DNA of 64,000 nt from assembly GCF_050749805.1 (NCBI RefSeq), contig NZ_CP192738.1:3534001-3598000 (forward strand), read 5' to 3'. Below the pieces are notes generated by a model, which saw only the letters and a program-made list of their open reading frames with translations, made no database searches and was not told the origin of the DNA. The stretch is from Hahella sp018986435 (GTDB lineage: Bacteria > Pseudomonadota > Gammaproteobacteria > Pseudomonadales > Oleiphilaceae). The position numbers and the translations under genes were made by a program. Every line of letters begins with the position of its first letter. Position 1 is the first letter of the stretch. Shown here piece by piece: positions 16,796 through 28,900 of this stretch.

Positions 16796-17897
16796 GGCTC
16801 ACTTCCTCCCTGGCGTCAATCCCGGAAACGGCGCGCTTCTGATATACCGACTTGAACGCCGACGCTGCCGCAATAGGAGCGCTGGCGATCCATCCCGGAC
16901 CGCGCGCACTTTTGAATTGAAAGTAATCGTCGTACTCTGGGCTGGTGACGAAGTTATAGGTCAGGGAAATGCTGGGCGAGAGGGTGTGCACCTCATGGGG
17001 CAGCCCTTTAGGAATCAGCATGATCTCCCCTGGCTCCAGATCGAAGCGCCAAATCCTGTCCGCTTGTCCGCCAGGCTCATTGGCGGCGGCGGGCGAATGG
17101 GAGAAAGATCGTCCTTCCGCAAGGGTTCTGGCGGAGCCTTCCAGCGATGAAGAAAAAATCCATCCCGCCTTTTTGCCCACCACCTGACTCAACACCGCAT
17201 TCGTGCGCATGCCGTCTACATGCAGACGGGTGCAGGCGCCAGGCGCAGAGAAATAGAGTCCCCAGTCCTGACACATGCGCTTGTTCGGCTCTAAGGAGCC
17301 CATCTGCACCCAGGGAATCCGGTAGCCGCTCTGTGGTAGAAAATAAGGTCGGCTCCAGTGCCGCTGAATGCGCTGAAACGCGAGGAAGCTGAACGACTGC
17401 GTTTTCACGCGATGGCCAAATCCCCAGGTAAACAACAGGTGCTTGAGGAAGGAGTCATAGGTATAGCGCAGGTAGTCCAGCTCATTGCTCATACACCCTA
17501 GCTCCACCTCAGGAAGCGTAGCAATCTGCTTCAGGTAGGCGCGCAACTCGACATTGTCTTTTGGTTTGAATCCCGCGTCCTGCAAGCGGACCGACAGGTC
17601 GCCGAACTCTTCACAAAAGAAGTCGAAGTTCCAAAGTTGCTGCGCCGGCCAGTCCTGCAATCCATCTGCGACAATCACGGGTTCATTGCGCATCAGATAG
17701 CGCTCACTGAACGCCGCCGAGTCAATACCCGACACTTTTTCCACCTGACGGTAATCCGCCCCTTGCAGGCGCGACGCCGCCTCGCTCTCTTCAATCAACG
17801 GCTGCGTTTCCCGTTTGCGCCGATAGATGCTGGCTTCTTCATAAGCCCATAACGCCACATCGCCCAGCGCATTGCATACATCGCCAATAAAACTCAT
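16788..17897 (-). CDS. Cupin_8/JmjC-like Fe(II)/2-oxoglutarate oxygenase
   Basis: This 369-residue protein carries the cupin-type facial triad: RLHVDG (His and Asp, near 227-229) and a distal His in KGLPHEVHTLSPS (near 308-311). The YLMRNEPVIVADGLQDWP segment (about 67-84) is the typical entry strand of Cupin_8 proteins such as FIH-like hydroxylases. These enzymes usually hydroxylate amino-acid side chains. Embedded between the KS-KR-T-C gene (12-base gap) and the thioesterase, it most likely hydroxylates an amino acid of the product, free or carrier-bound. Substrate is unknown. The N-terminal 60 residues have no recognised domain. Confidence 0.78.
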   Translation of the reverse strand: MSFIGDVCNALGDVALWAYEEASIYRRKRETQPLIEESEAASRLQGADYRQVEKVSGIDSAAFSERYLMRNEPVIVADGLQDWPAQQLWNFDFFCEEFGDLSVRLQDAGFKPKDNVELRAYLKQIATLPEVELGCMSNELDYLRYTYDSFLKHLLFTWGFGHRVKTQSFSFLAFQRIQRHWSRPYFLPQSGYRIPWVQMGSLEPNKRMCQDWGLYFSAPGACTRLHVDGMRTNAVLSQVVGKKAGWIFSSSLEGSARTLAEGRSFSHSPAAANEPGGQADRIWRFDLEPGEIMLIPKGLPHEVHTLSPSISLTYNFVTSPEYDDYFQFKSARGPGWIASAPIAAASAFKSVYQKRAVSGIDAREEVSLV

Positions 17898-17909
17898 AAC
17901 CGCCCTTCC

Positions 17910-20900
17910 CTAAAAATCAAACTCTAAGTCCACATCCCTGTCCGCCGTTTGCACAGCGTCAGATTGGACGGGTTGGTAATCGAGGTTTTGCAATAAGTCC
18001 TGCACTTCCGTTTCCGGGTCCGCGAGGATGGCCCCCACCAGTTCGAAGTAGTATTGGAACATCGCTTGTATCGTCGTCTGGTCAAACATGTGATTGCGAT
18101 ATTGGATAGTGCAATCGAAGCCCTCCCGGGTTTCAGACACTTCCAGCACCAGATCAAACTTCGCCGTATCCGAGCCGATATCCAGTCGCGACAATCCTGC
18201 ACTCTGGCTATCTTCCGCTGCGCCGTTGAGGCTTTGCGGCAAATACCCGAAAACCACATCGAACAGAGGGTGTTTACCCTGGCGATGCTGACAATAGGAT
18301 TCCGCGCTCAAGTCCTGTAGAAGCGCACTCATTGTATAGGTTTGATAAGGCGCGCACTCAGACCATTGTTCGTTTAGATCCAGCAGATAATCCGCCACCG
18401 GGAACTCCGCCTCCGGCTCAAGCTTGAGGGCGAGCATGTTGACCAGATACCCGACCAGTTGCATTTCTTCCGGCTGCGTGCGTCCAGTGACTGGTACGCC
18501 AAGCAGGAAAGAATCCGCCCGCGCTATCTTGCTCATCAGCACGCCAAATGCGCCCATGAAGAACGTAAAGGTCGGCAGACCCAGGTCCTCACACAGCTGT
18601 TTGACGTCCTCGCTGATCTGCCGGGGCAGCGACTGGATCAGCGTCGCGCCCTGATTGCGCCCGGATTCATCACCGTCATCGCAGCTTTCCACCCGCGGCA
18701 ACGCCAGCGGCGCCGGCAAGGGTAATAAGTTGGCGAGCCAGAACGCTTTGTCCTTGCGGATTTTCGCCTCGTCTTCAGCCGCCTGTCGCACCTGACGGAA
18801 TGCGGCGTAGCTGTATTCCAAAGGCGCCGGCGAACGCCCGGCGAGGAAGTTCTGCAAATCGTCTGCGAGAATGCCGAGGGACACCGCATCGCAAACAATA
18901 TGATGGACGACGATCAACACTTGATGCGGCCGCCCGGTCCCGGGGCTGGTTATCATCATGGCGCGAATAGGCAGCGTGGCGTGCAGATCGAACGGCATGG
19001 CGGCGAACTGCTCCAGGCGAGCCCGATTCTCCGTTTCCGCCGCGGCGGGTTCGAATACCGCCAAACTGGTTTTGGCCTGGACCTGGGGTTCCATCATCAG
19101 GTTGGCGCCCTGTCGCTTGAACAGGCACTTCAACACCAGATGCCGGGCAGCCACCAGCTCAATCGCCGCCGCAATATCTGTAGGGCTGTATGATGCGGGA
19201 CATTCAAAGGCCACCGGCATGTTATAGCTGGCGTCCTGAAAAGTGGTCTGGTGTATGTAAAGCAGTTCCTGATCCGCGCTCGCCAATATGGGCGCGGCGG
19301 GATCAATGTCCAGCGCAGGGACTTTGACGTCCTCCTGCTCCAGCAGGCATTGGCGCTCGATCTCACGAATAGTCGGCTGCGCGAAAAAGTCCTGGATAGC
19401 AATCCGTTTACCCAGCTTTTTATACACTTTTTCCGCCATCACGATAGTTTTGAGACTGTCGCCGCCCAGCTCCATGAAACGATCGTCGATCCCTACGCCT
19501 TCCACGCCGAGGATGCCGCTCCAGATGGCCGCAATCTCTTCCTGCAATGTATTGCCGGGCGCGGTAAACGCCGCCGCCACGGTCGCTGGCCGCGGCTTCA
19601 GCTTAATGCTGTTGACCGAGGACGAAGCCTGTCCCTCGCCGTTCGCCGGGCGCCGACCGCCCCAGGCGTATAAACGATCGCTAAACTGTCCGGCGGAGAA
19701 GATCTTTTGATCCTCACGGTCGAACTCGCGCAAACTGCGTTCGAACAAGGCGGGAAACTCCGCTCCCAGCAACGCCGTTTCGTTGGCGCCCCAGGCGTTG
19801 GCGTCTTTTGGCGACGCTTCCTCGAAGTGGATGGTCTCCCAGTTCACCGTCACCCAGCGGGTCGCCGCCAGCCGGTTGTTGCGCCGTTGGCTCCAGCCAT
19901 CCAGAAACAGGTTTGCGGCCGCATAAGGCGCGTGGGCGATTCCACCGAAAAACGCAGACATGGAAGAGGTGACAAAACAGGTCTCCACAGGCACGCTTTC
20001 GAACACCCGCGCCAGCGTCTGCGCAACCTGCGCTTTCGGCCTAAGCTGAGCCAGATAACGGTCTGCGTCGAGCTGGGCGAGCGGCGCAAAGGAATCGCCA
20101 TCCGTCACCCCGGCGGCGTGAATCACTACCTGTATTTCGCCCAGACGCTGGCGAATGCTCTCAAACAGCGCCAGGGCGTCGCTTTCTGATTCCAGCGCAT
20201 AGGGAAACACCTCCACCGCGCCAGCGCCGGCCGCCGTCAGTTCCTGCCGCAGGTCTTGCATGGCGGGCGAGTCCGCTGGCTGACGGCTGATCAGAGCCAG
20301 TCGCCCCTGAAAGCGCTGGGCGAGGGTTTTCGCCATCGCTCTGGCCATTCTGCCCCCCGCGCCGGTAATCACGAAGGTCCCGCCAGTAAAATGCGACGCC
20401 TCCAGCACCTCATTTTCGTCTGCGTCAGGACAGCGAAAACCCTCGACAAACAATCCTTCTTCGCTCAGCTTCAGAGGTCCATGCATGGGAGACGCCAACA
20501 CGCTGGCGAGCGCCGCCGGCGTCCATCTCTCACTGGGATTGCAAATCTCCACACAGGCGCACGCGATGCCGGGGATCTCCTGAGGCGCCACTAACGCCAG
20601 GGATTTCAGCGCGGCGGCCGTCAGCACCTGATCGGCTTCCTGCTGCGGGTCGTCCACGGCTAAAAAGGAAGGCGCCAGCAAATAAATATGTACGGACGCA
20701 TACCCTGAGAAATCCGCGTCCGTCAGCGCCCTGCCCAGTTCAGCCAGCGCCTGCAGGGATTCCGTATTCATTGACAGGCCGTCCGCGGGAATCGCCAGCG
20801 CCAAGGTCAGGGATTGCTCGCTGGGCGCGCCTGCGGCCAACTCCGTCAGTGCGCTGCGCAATTGCACTGAACATAAGGGGTTACAGTCCAGCACTTCGAT

Positions 20901-22904
20901 ATCATGCCGGGAGAGCCCTGCGGTAAGCGCCTCAGTCGAAGCCGGGGTGAGCATCACGCGCCGGGACCCGGGTTGCGCCCGGGTTTTGCGAAGACGTACG
21001 GGTTTCCAGAATGGCGTCAGCATGCCCGCCGCGTTTTTGGAGAGATTGCCGCCTTCCGGCGCCGACAGAACGTCCGCGATGCGCCCCCAGGTTTTATCCG
21101 AGACATGGCCTGCGCCGTGATCTTCGCGGGCGAAAGCGTAACCCGGAACATCCTTCAGGGGCGCTATGGATTGATCGCCGAATAGTGACGACGGCAACGC
21201 CTTTGTAGCGCCTGTGAGCCACTTTTCGATGCCTTCGTTATCAAGGGAAGCCTGTTTCCCATTCAAGGTCTCCGGCGCCAGTGACGCCAGGGTCGAACGG
21301 ATCAGAGACGGTGCATCGCCATCCTCTGCAAGCGCCAGATAGCGCTCGATTTCCCGCATTAAGGCGAATTGGGAGTCCGCCGCCAGCAGCGCCCGACAGG
21401 GAAAGCTGTGACGTTTGCGCAGCGTAAGGGAGAGCGCGCGAAGATCAGGATTCTCCTGCGTCACCAGCCACTGGGACACGGCTTCCAGATGCTGCGTCAA
21501 CGACGCTGAGTTGATAGCGGAAAAAGGGAAAAACAGCGGTTCGCCCTGCTCTTTTTCGACAGGTTTCTTCGTCGGCGCGGGCGCATATTCCTGCAGCACG
21601 ATATGGGCGTTGGTTCCGCCAATGCCGAAACTGCTGACGCCGCCGGTGCGCAGCTTGCCGTCCTGTGATGGCCAGAGCTCCGCCTCAGTGTTGACATAGA
21701 AGGACGACTTTTCAAAATCCAGTTGCGGATTGGGACGCTGGAAATGCAACGTCGGCGGTATCACGCCGTGTTTGAGCGCCAGCACCGTCTTGATGAATCC
21801 GGCGACCCCGGCGGCGGAGTCCAGGTGGCCGATATTGCTTTTAACTGCGCCCAGCGCGCACTGGTTCGGCGTATCGCTGTCGGCGCCGCTCTCAGCGAAC
21901 ACCTCGCGCAAGGCCATAAACTCAATGCTGTCCCCCAATCCGGTGGCGGTGCCGTGACACTCGATGAAATCCACGTCGGCGGCGTCCACTTCCGCCAATT
22001 GCAGTGCGGCGCGAATCACCTCCGCCTGCCCTTTCACGCTGGGGGCGGTGTAGCCCACTTTGCGGGCGCCGTCGTTGTTAATGGCGGAGCCTTTGAGAAT
22101 CGCCCAGATGGGGTCGTTGTCGGCGATGGCGTCCCCCGCCCGGCGCAACACCACCGCGCCCAGGCCGCTGCCGAACACGCTGCCGCTGGCGTCGGCGTCA
22201 AACGCGCGGGTTTTGCCGTCTTTGGAGAACAGCATGCCCTCCTGATAGAGATGTCCATTCTGTTGCGGCAACAACAGGCTGACGCCGCCGGCCACGGCGA
22301 AATCGCACTCGCCGTTCAACAGACTCTGCACCGCCTGATGGATGCTGACCAGACTCGTCGAACAGGCGGTCTGCATGGTGAAGCTCGGCCCTTGCAGCCC
22401 CAGTTTCCAGGAGATCAGCGTGCTCATGGCGTCTTTATTGGCCAATTGCGACGCCAGAAAGCCGCCTACGTTATCCACTTGTTCGGACAGCATCGCCTGC
22501 ATGGTCCACTGCACGGTGCTGCGCGCCCCCAAAAACAGACCGATGCTGCGTCCGCGTTTGTCGGGGTCGACGCCGGCGTTCTCCAGCGCATGCCACACGC
22601 ACTCCAGCATCAGCCGGGTTTGCGGGTCCATCAGCGCGGCTTCCGCCTGACTGTATCCGAAGAATTCCGCATCGAAATACTGCGCGCCGCCCAGCACGCC
22701 GTTGGCGGCCACGAAGTCCTTGTTGCGTATCTTGTTGGCGTCGTGCCCGGCCTTGAGCAGTTCTTCGTCGGTAAAATGAGAAATGCCGTCCACGCCCATG
22801 AGCAGGTTGCGCCAATACTCATGACAGTTATCGGAACCGGGAAAGCGACCCGCCAGGCCGATAACGGCGATATCCAGATCTTCTCTAATCTCTACAACAC
22901 TCAT
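17910..22904 (-). CDS. AT-less PKS/NRPS hybrid: KS-KR-T-C
   Basis: The start is placed at 22904 (MSVVEIREDLDIAVIG), with AAGG about 9 bases upstream. An earlier ATG at 23087 would add 61 non-conserved residues and overlap the preceding gene. The protein has 1664 residues. The KS (about 1-430) has Cys181 in QTACSTSLVS, His in ECHGTATGLGD (near 315) and KSNIGH (near 357). No GHSxG acyltransferase follows; only linker plus a post-AT tail like GYAFAREDHG remains. Then come a KR (GAGGRMARAM near 850; Ser and Tyr in SSMSAFFGGIAHAPYAAAN near 980-994), a T domain (ELGGDSLKT near 1149) and a C domain (VVHHIVCDAVS near 1335). The module therefore needs a trans-acting AT, presumably the protein at 48973-50226 loaded with aminomalonyl-ACP. 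The C-terminal C domain could pair with the C-less N-terminus of the Pro-Ser NRPS. Confidence 0.9.
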   Translation of the reverse strand: MSVVEIREDLDIAVIGLAGRFPGSDNCHEYWRNLLMGVDGISHFTDEELLKAGHDANKIRNKDFVAANGVLGGAQYFDAEFFGYSQAEAALMDPQTRLMLECVWHALENAGVDPDKRGRSIGLFLGARSTVQWTMQAMLSEQVDNVGGFLASQLANKDAMSTLISWKLGLQGPSFTMQTACSTSLVSIHQAVQSLLNGECDFAVAGGVSLLLPQQNGHLYQEGMLFSKDGKTRAFDADASGSVFGSGLGAVVLRRAGDAIADNDPIWAILKGSAINNDGARKVGYTAPSVKGQAEVIRAALQLAEVDAADVDFIECHGTATGLGDSIEFMALREVFAESGADSDTPNQCALGAVKSNIGHLDSAAGVAGFIKTVLALKHGVIPPTLHFQRPNPQLDFEKSSFYVNTEAELWPSQDGKLRTGGVSSFGIGGTNAHIVLQEYAPAPTKKPVEKEQGEPLFFPFSAINSASLTQHLEAVSQWLVTQENPDLRALSLTLRKRHSFPCRALLAADSQFALMREIERYLALAEDGDAPSLIRSTLASLAPETLNGKQASLDNEGIEKWLTGATKALPSSLFGDQSIAPLKDVPGYAFAREDHGAGHVSDKTWGRIADVLSAPEGGNLSKNAAGMLTPFWKPVRLRKTRAQPGSRRVMLTPASTEALTAGLSRHDIEVLDCNPLCSVQLRSALTELAAGAPSEQSLTLALAIPADGLSMNTESLQALAELGRALTDADFSGYASVHIYLLAPSFLAVDDPQQEADQVLTAAALKSLALVAPQEIPGIACACVEICNPSERWTPAALASVLASPMHGPLKLSEEGLFVEGFRCPDADENEVLEASHFTGGTFVITGAGGRMARAMAKTLAQRFQGRLALISRQPADSPAMQDLRQELTAAGAGAVEVFPYALESESDALALFESIRQRLGEIQVVIHAAGVTDGDSFAPLAQLDADRYLAQLRPKAQVAQTLARVFESVPVETCFVTSSMSAFFGGIAHAPYAAANLFLDGWSQRRNNRLAATRWVTVNWETIHFEEASPKDANAWGANETALLGAEFPALFERSLREFDREDQKIFSAGQFSDRLYAWGGRRPANGEGQASSSVNSIKLKPRPATVAAAFTAPGNTLQEEIAAIWSGILGVEGVGIDDRFMELGGDSLKTIVMAEKVYKKLGKRIAIQDFFAQPTIREIERQCLLEQEDVKVPALDIDPAAPILASADQELLYIHQTTFQDASYNMPVAFECPASYSPTDIAAAIELVAARHLVLKCLFKRQGANLMMEPQVQAKTSLAVFEPAAAETENRARLEQFAAMPFDLHATLPIRAMMITSPGTGRPHQVLIVVHHIVCDAVSLGILADDLQNFLAGRSPAPLEYSYAAFRQVRQAAEDEAKIRKDKAFWLANLLPLPAPLALPRVESCDDGDESGRNQGATLIQSLPRQISEDVKQLCEDLGLPTFTFFMGAFGVLMSKIARADSFLLGVPVTGRTQPEEMQLVGYLVNMLALKLEPEAEFPVADYLLDLNEQWSECAPYQTYTMSALLQDLSAESYCQHRQGKHPLFDVVFGYLPQSLNGAAEDSQSAGLSRLDIGSDTAKFDLVLEVSETREGFDCTIQYRNHMFDQTTIQAMFQYYFELVGAILADPETEVQDLLQNLDYQPVQSDAVQTADRDVDLEFDF

Positions 22905-22980
22905 AATTCCATACCTTGTTAAACTCTCAGACGAGGTCGTCTGATATAAATCCTTGTGGTCCTTGCGGCGCCCCTGATTA

Positions 22981-25900
22981 CTAAACCGGCTCGGGCTGAC
23001 TTGCCGAAACGGGCTGCGCCTGGGAGAAATCTGCGGGCGACACGTCATCGGCGCCCAACCTGCGCAAAAACTCAACGTGATCCCCATGCAGGCGGCGTAT
23101 CAGCGCGTTCGCCGGCGCAGAACGCTGCAACGCGGCGGCGCTTTTCTCATCGGCGTCGTCGGAGAGAAACACCCGCGTCGGGATACAATTCAACGGGGAC
23201 GCCGACAAACGCTCAGGGAAGCGCGCGGGCTGGATGAGCTGATGCTGCAACCGGTAGTAACGCCATTCCATAAACAGGGATGGCGAGGCTTCCCGCAACG
23301 CGGCTTCGTCTTCGATCGCCGCCAGCGCCCTTGCTGTCTCACTGTCTTCAGCGGACGCGGCGATGTCCTGGAACAACGCCAGGAACTCCGCATACAGCGC
23401 CGGCCCGTCGAACACGCTGGTTTGCAGATTGGGGTCAAGAAACACCAGCTGCTCAACGTCCTGGCCTAATTCCGGACGCTGCGTCAGCAACGCCGCCAGC
23501 ATCTCCGCCCCTAGGGAATAGCCGCCCAGCCACAGGGGACGCGCGGACGTTTCTCGATGCGCTGCGGCCAGCGCCGACAATGCGTCCGCCAGCGCCATCT
23601 GCAACGCCTCTGCAGAAAGATCGACGGCCGCGCCGGGCTCCAGGGCCAGCACCGATAGCGTCACGGAACCCGCCAACGCATCCGCCAGCCCTTGCAGCTC
23701 AACCAATCCACCCAACGCGGGAGGCAGCAGCACCCACTTGGGAAGTCTGGCGTCGTCCGCATTCAGCAAGCGCTCCTGCAGACATCCCTCCGCCATGGGC
23801 CGGGACTGGCGACGGTTTTCGATCAGGGCCCGCTGGGCGTCCAGGGTGGCGTGGCGAAACACATCCACCGGACTGAACGGGACGCCGAACCGCCTCTCGA
23901 TCTGGCTGGCCAGACGCACTGCACTCAAAGACGACCCGGACACCTGGAAAAAGTCCGAATCCGGCGTCAACGCGCCCTGGAAACCCAGACATTCGCGCCA
24001 GCACGCCGCCAGTTCCCCCAGCTCTCCGTCCCAGGCCGGGTCCGTGGCGTCCGGGGCTGCCTGCGCGCGTTCACGCCACGCCTGAAACAGGGCGACGATT
24101 TGCGCCCGATCCAGTTTGCCGGTTTCGGTGCGAGGCAAACGCGCAACCGGGAATATCGCGGAAGGCAGATGCGAGCGCGGGTAATGCCGGGCCAGATGGG
24201 CCTGTAGCCCCGCCCCGCCGCCCTCCTCGCCTTCTATTGCCAGCACCAGGCAGGCCTCCGGCGTTCCCGCCAGCGCCACCGCCGCCCCCGCCGCGATCAC
24301 GCCGGGATGTTGTCCCGCCCGGCTCTCCAGCTCGCCAAGACCGATAAAATTGCCTCGCACCTTGCAGCTGTCGTCCATACGTCCTTTCAGGAAACACTGG
24401 CCACTGGCGTCCACCATGGCCATATCGCCGGTACGGAAATACGCGCCCTGATCATCGCTCCCGAACTTCTGCGCAGTCAGTTCCGCCTCATTCAGGTAGC
24501 CATGCTGCGCAAAGTCTCCGTAGATCAACAGCTCGCCCCATTGACCTGGGCGCAGGCGACGCCCTTGGGGGTCGATCACGGCGAAGGCGACGTGATCCAG
24601 AGGCGCGCCGATGGACAGCATCGGCGCCGAATCCATATCCGCGCAGTTCGCCATGGAGACGGCGATACAGGTTTCCGTCGGGCCATAGCTGTTCCAGATC
24701 TGGGTGCGCTCTAACAGGCGGTCGATATCGCCGAGGGTGAGAAAATCACCGCCGCTGATGCACACTTTGGGGAACGGCTCCAGGTTCTCCATACGGTTCC
24801 AGGCGGAAAACAGCGCCGGCGCCGCAGAAATCACATCGGGACGACGCTGCGCCAGAAACGCTTTCGCCCTGCGTTCGTCGAGCAGGCTGTAGCGGTCCGT
24901 CACCAGACTGGTTCCCTGCAGCGCCCAGGCCAGCAGCACTTCTTCCAGATAGCCGTCAAAGCTGGGGGAAAACTGCTGGGTCACACGCGCCCCGGGTTGC
25001 AGGTTCAGCGTGCGGACCAGCGAGTCCAGATATTGCGCGACGGTCTGCGCCGCAACGCAAATGCCTTTGGGGCGACCTGTGGTGCCTGAGCTGTACAGTA
25101 TCCATGCGACAGGGTTGGCGTCGAGGGACTTCACACTCTTGAACTGGCCCCAATCGAAGTCCGGGTTAATGCCCTGGTCGGCGACAATTGCATCATCCGC
25201 GCGCACCACTATGTCCGGCTGCGCATGACGCATTACTTCCTCTACGCGGGCTTCCGGCGTTCCCTCTTCTAGGGCGAGATAAGTGGTTCGCGTCAGGAAA
25301 CACGCCGCCAGAAACGCCTGCAACCGGCGTCCGGGACGGCCTTGGATCAGTGCGCGCCGAATTTCTGAGCGGTTCAGGCGCTCTGCATAGCTCCCGGTCA
25401 GTGACGCGAACTCGGCCCAACTCAGCTCGCCTTCGTCGTCAATCACGGCGGGGCGATCGCCCAGGGTCAGAAAACCATCGCGTAAAATATCTTCAATGGA
25501 GCGATACGCTTCACGCCGTTGCGCAGGCCGGAACGCCTGGGCGGCGGTTACGGCGGATACAAGCAGGTCCTGCAGCGACGGGGCTGAGTCGGCGCCCAAC
25601 GTTTGTCGCAGAATATCGCGATAGCTCGCAGCAAGTTTCTCCATGCGCTCTTCCGGCAAAGCGGACGCCTGATACTCCAACGTCAGCCGGCAACTCTCCT
25701 CGGCGTGCAGCACCGTGAGATTCAACGGTCCGTGAGCTTCCTTGCCGACATCGTCGCCTTCTGCAGTCACATCGCTGGCCTCAACGGAGTCGAAATAGGA
25801 ATAGGCGACATTCAGCAGCGGATTGGAGCCAAACATTCTGGGGTCGTGACGCAGTAACGCAAATACTTCCTCCACCGGGAAAAACAGACGTTCCGTCGCC

Positions 25901-28900
25901 CGCCACTGCGCTTCCGCCAGAGATTTGAGGTAAGCATCAAACCCCTCCGCGTCGCGATCAAAGCGAAACGCGCAAGGCGCCAGAGACACGAACATGCCTA
26001 CGGTGTTTTGCGCCTGCGGTGGACGAAAGGCGTTCGCCACGGAAATAGAAAACGCGTCGCTACGGCCTTCCCGCGCTACGGCCAGCCCCCATATCCCCAG
26101 AAAGAACACGGACGGCGTGACGTTGTAGCGGGCGCATAGACGCTTAACCGCCGCCAACTCGGTTGCAGCCAGAGACCAGGAGTTATATTTCACCCCGTCA
26201 TCGTCATCCACCGCGCCATGACCGAAGGGATCAAAATCGAGACCCTCAAGATAATCTTTCCAGAACGTCTGCGCTTCTTCCCAGAGCGGTTGCTGACGGG
26301 CTTCCGCCAACGCCTGCGCATAGTTGCGGTAGTTCAGGCCGGGTAAAGACGGCTGCTCCCCGCGCAAACGCTGCTCGAACTCAAGCTTGAGTATCTCCAG
26401 GGACGGCTTGTCCAGCAGAATGTGGTGGACTTGCAAACGTAAACAAGCCCGCAGCGTTTGCGGCTCCAGCAGGCGGGCGCGCAGTAACGGCCCCTGCTCC
26501 AAAGCAAACGCCTGCGTCCATGCCTCGTCAGAGGCGTTCAATATTTGCTCGGCGTGAAGCTGGGGAAGCGCTTCCGCGAAGGGCGACCCCCGTCCATCAA
26601 GAGGATAACGCGTGCGCAACATATCATGGCGGTCAATCAAGGCCTGTAGTGCTTGCGTCACGGCCTCGCTTCGGACTTCCCGAGGTATGGGAATATCCAT
26701 CTCCAATACATAAGCCATTGAGTCGGGATGCAGACGGTACTGCGCGTACAAGCGGGCTTCCTGAGGGGACAGTTCGCCCCGAACCACCTCGCCGGATTCC
26801 GCCGCTTTATCCAACAGCCTGGAAAAAGTATCCGCAGCGTTGCCCTGCTGTCCGCCTGAGCGGGCGTCTATCAGCGCCGCCAGGCTGGCGATAGCGTCGT
26901 GCTTAAAGAACTCCAACAGTGAGACTACCTGACCGAATTCCTGCTGTATTTCCGCCAGCACTCTGCCTGCGCGCAAAGAGTGTCCGCCTAAAGCGAAAAA
27001 GCTTTTATCCGCGCCAATAGCCGTGGCGTCCAACTCAAGATGGCGGGCCCAGCACCCCGCCAGCCACTCTTGAGTCGGCCCCTGCGGACGCGGGCCCGCG
27101 TCGCTGGCGGCGGCGTCACTGAGCGTCTGTTTCAGTTTTTGACGATCAAGCTTGCCGTTGCGGTTCATGGGCAGTTCCGACGTCAGAATAATCTGACTGG
27201 GAATCATGTAAGCAGGCATCCGCAAGAGCAGCGCTTCACGCAGATTGCGCTCGGATAGCTTCTCTTCTCCAGCCACGATGAACGCGCCCAGGCGCGCATG
27301 ACCACGGCTGTCGGCCATGCCGATCACCGCCGCCTGAGAGACGCCCGGCAGGCCCAATACGGCTTTTTCAATGGCGTCCAGCTCTACGCGGAAGCCATTT
27401 ACCTTCAACTGACGGTCTTTGCGTCCCAGAATCTCCAGTTCGCCGTCCGCATTCCAGCAACACAGATCGCCGCTGCGGTAGTAACGTCCTTGCAAACGCC
27501 CTGTATTCAGCTGTAAAAACGCTTTTTCGCTCAGATCAGGCCGACTCAGATAACCCAGCCCCACCCCCGCGCCGCCGATTAACAGCTCTCCTGGGGCACC
27601 TATAGGACAGGGCTGCATCGTATCGGGAAACACCACCACGCATTGGTAACCATTAAATGGCTTGCCGATGGTTATCTTCTGACCATCGTCCTGGATTTGC
27701 TGACAGGTCGTGAGTACGCCGGTCTCGCTCGGCCCATAGACATTAAACAGCGCATAGTTGTGCTTCTGAAAAGCGCGGAGACTCTCACCGCCGAAATACA
27801 ATTGTCGCAGGCCAGGAATATCGCCCAACGCCATGATGTCTTCCGCCAGCACGGTTGTGGTGAACATCAGGTCGATGTGTTTTTCACGCAGAAATTCAGC
27901 GCACTTCGTCGCATCCGCGCGCACCGCCTCTGGAGCGATAACGATCACCACGTCTTCGGTCAACGCCAGCACGCACTCCAGGACAAAATAATCAAACGTA
28001 TGGTTGGCCAGAGAAGCGACCCGGGAGTTTTGGGTTGGGTAAAGCGCCCGTTTTTCCTGGCAGATATTGAGCAACGCCCTGTGCGTGTTGAGGCAGCCTT
28101 TGGGCTTACCTTCGCTGCCGGAGGTGAACACCACGCACAGCGCGTCGTCCGATTGTGCGGCCAACCCCTTGCTCAACGCCTCTTCTGTATTGAGAGTTCG
28201 CGCTGACGCCATGGTCTCCCCGGCATACTCCGGCAATAACAGTGTCCGACAACCCAGGGCGAGGAAACCCGCCTGCAGATTTTCACAGCCGGCATCCAGC
28301 AGTACAGTTTGTGTCTGATGCGTCCTGGCGATATCGAGCAGCTGTTCGACAGGAGTGATATGTGACTGCAGACAAAACGGCTTGCCAACTTGCATACAGG
28401 CCATCGCCGCCAGCGTGGTTTCCACCCCTTTCGCGCCGACGATCAGCACACAGTCTCCCAACGCATCCCACTGGGACCACTTGGGACTTTGGAGCAATGT
28501 CTCCGTGTAGGCCCGCAGCTGGTGAAAGTTAACCGTCCGTTCGTCGCATTCCAGAAACACCCAGTCACCTCTATCGCGGGTCGCCGCCACAACGGCTTCG
28601 GCGACATTGCGATAGCGCAGCGGCCGGGCCGGCGCGGGGGTAGACAGCGCGTCAATGCGCGCCTGTTCCGCAGGCGGAATCCAGGGCATGGACGCGAGCA
28701 CGCCGCCCGGGTCGAACGCCATCGCCTCCATCAGCGTTCGCAGGCGCTCAAGCAACAGCGCCGCCAGCGCCGGGTCCACTTGATCCGGGTTGAAACGCAG
28801 ATGCAGCCGGGTCGCTTCGGGGCGCGCCTCAACGCCAATACAAAGCCTGTACTGAGAAGCGTCCATGCCGGCGCAGGGGACGCCCGTTTCCGAATATCCC

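Noticed and set aside
22905..23087. Upstream start for the KS-KR-T-C gene
   Set aside because: The extra 61 residues are Arg/Ser-rich, not KS-like, and would overlap the preceding gene; the start at 22904 has a ribosome site and directly begins the KS domain.
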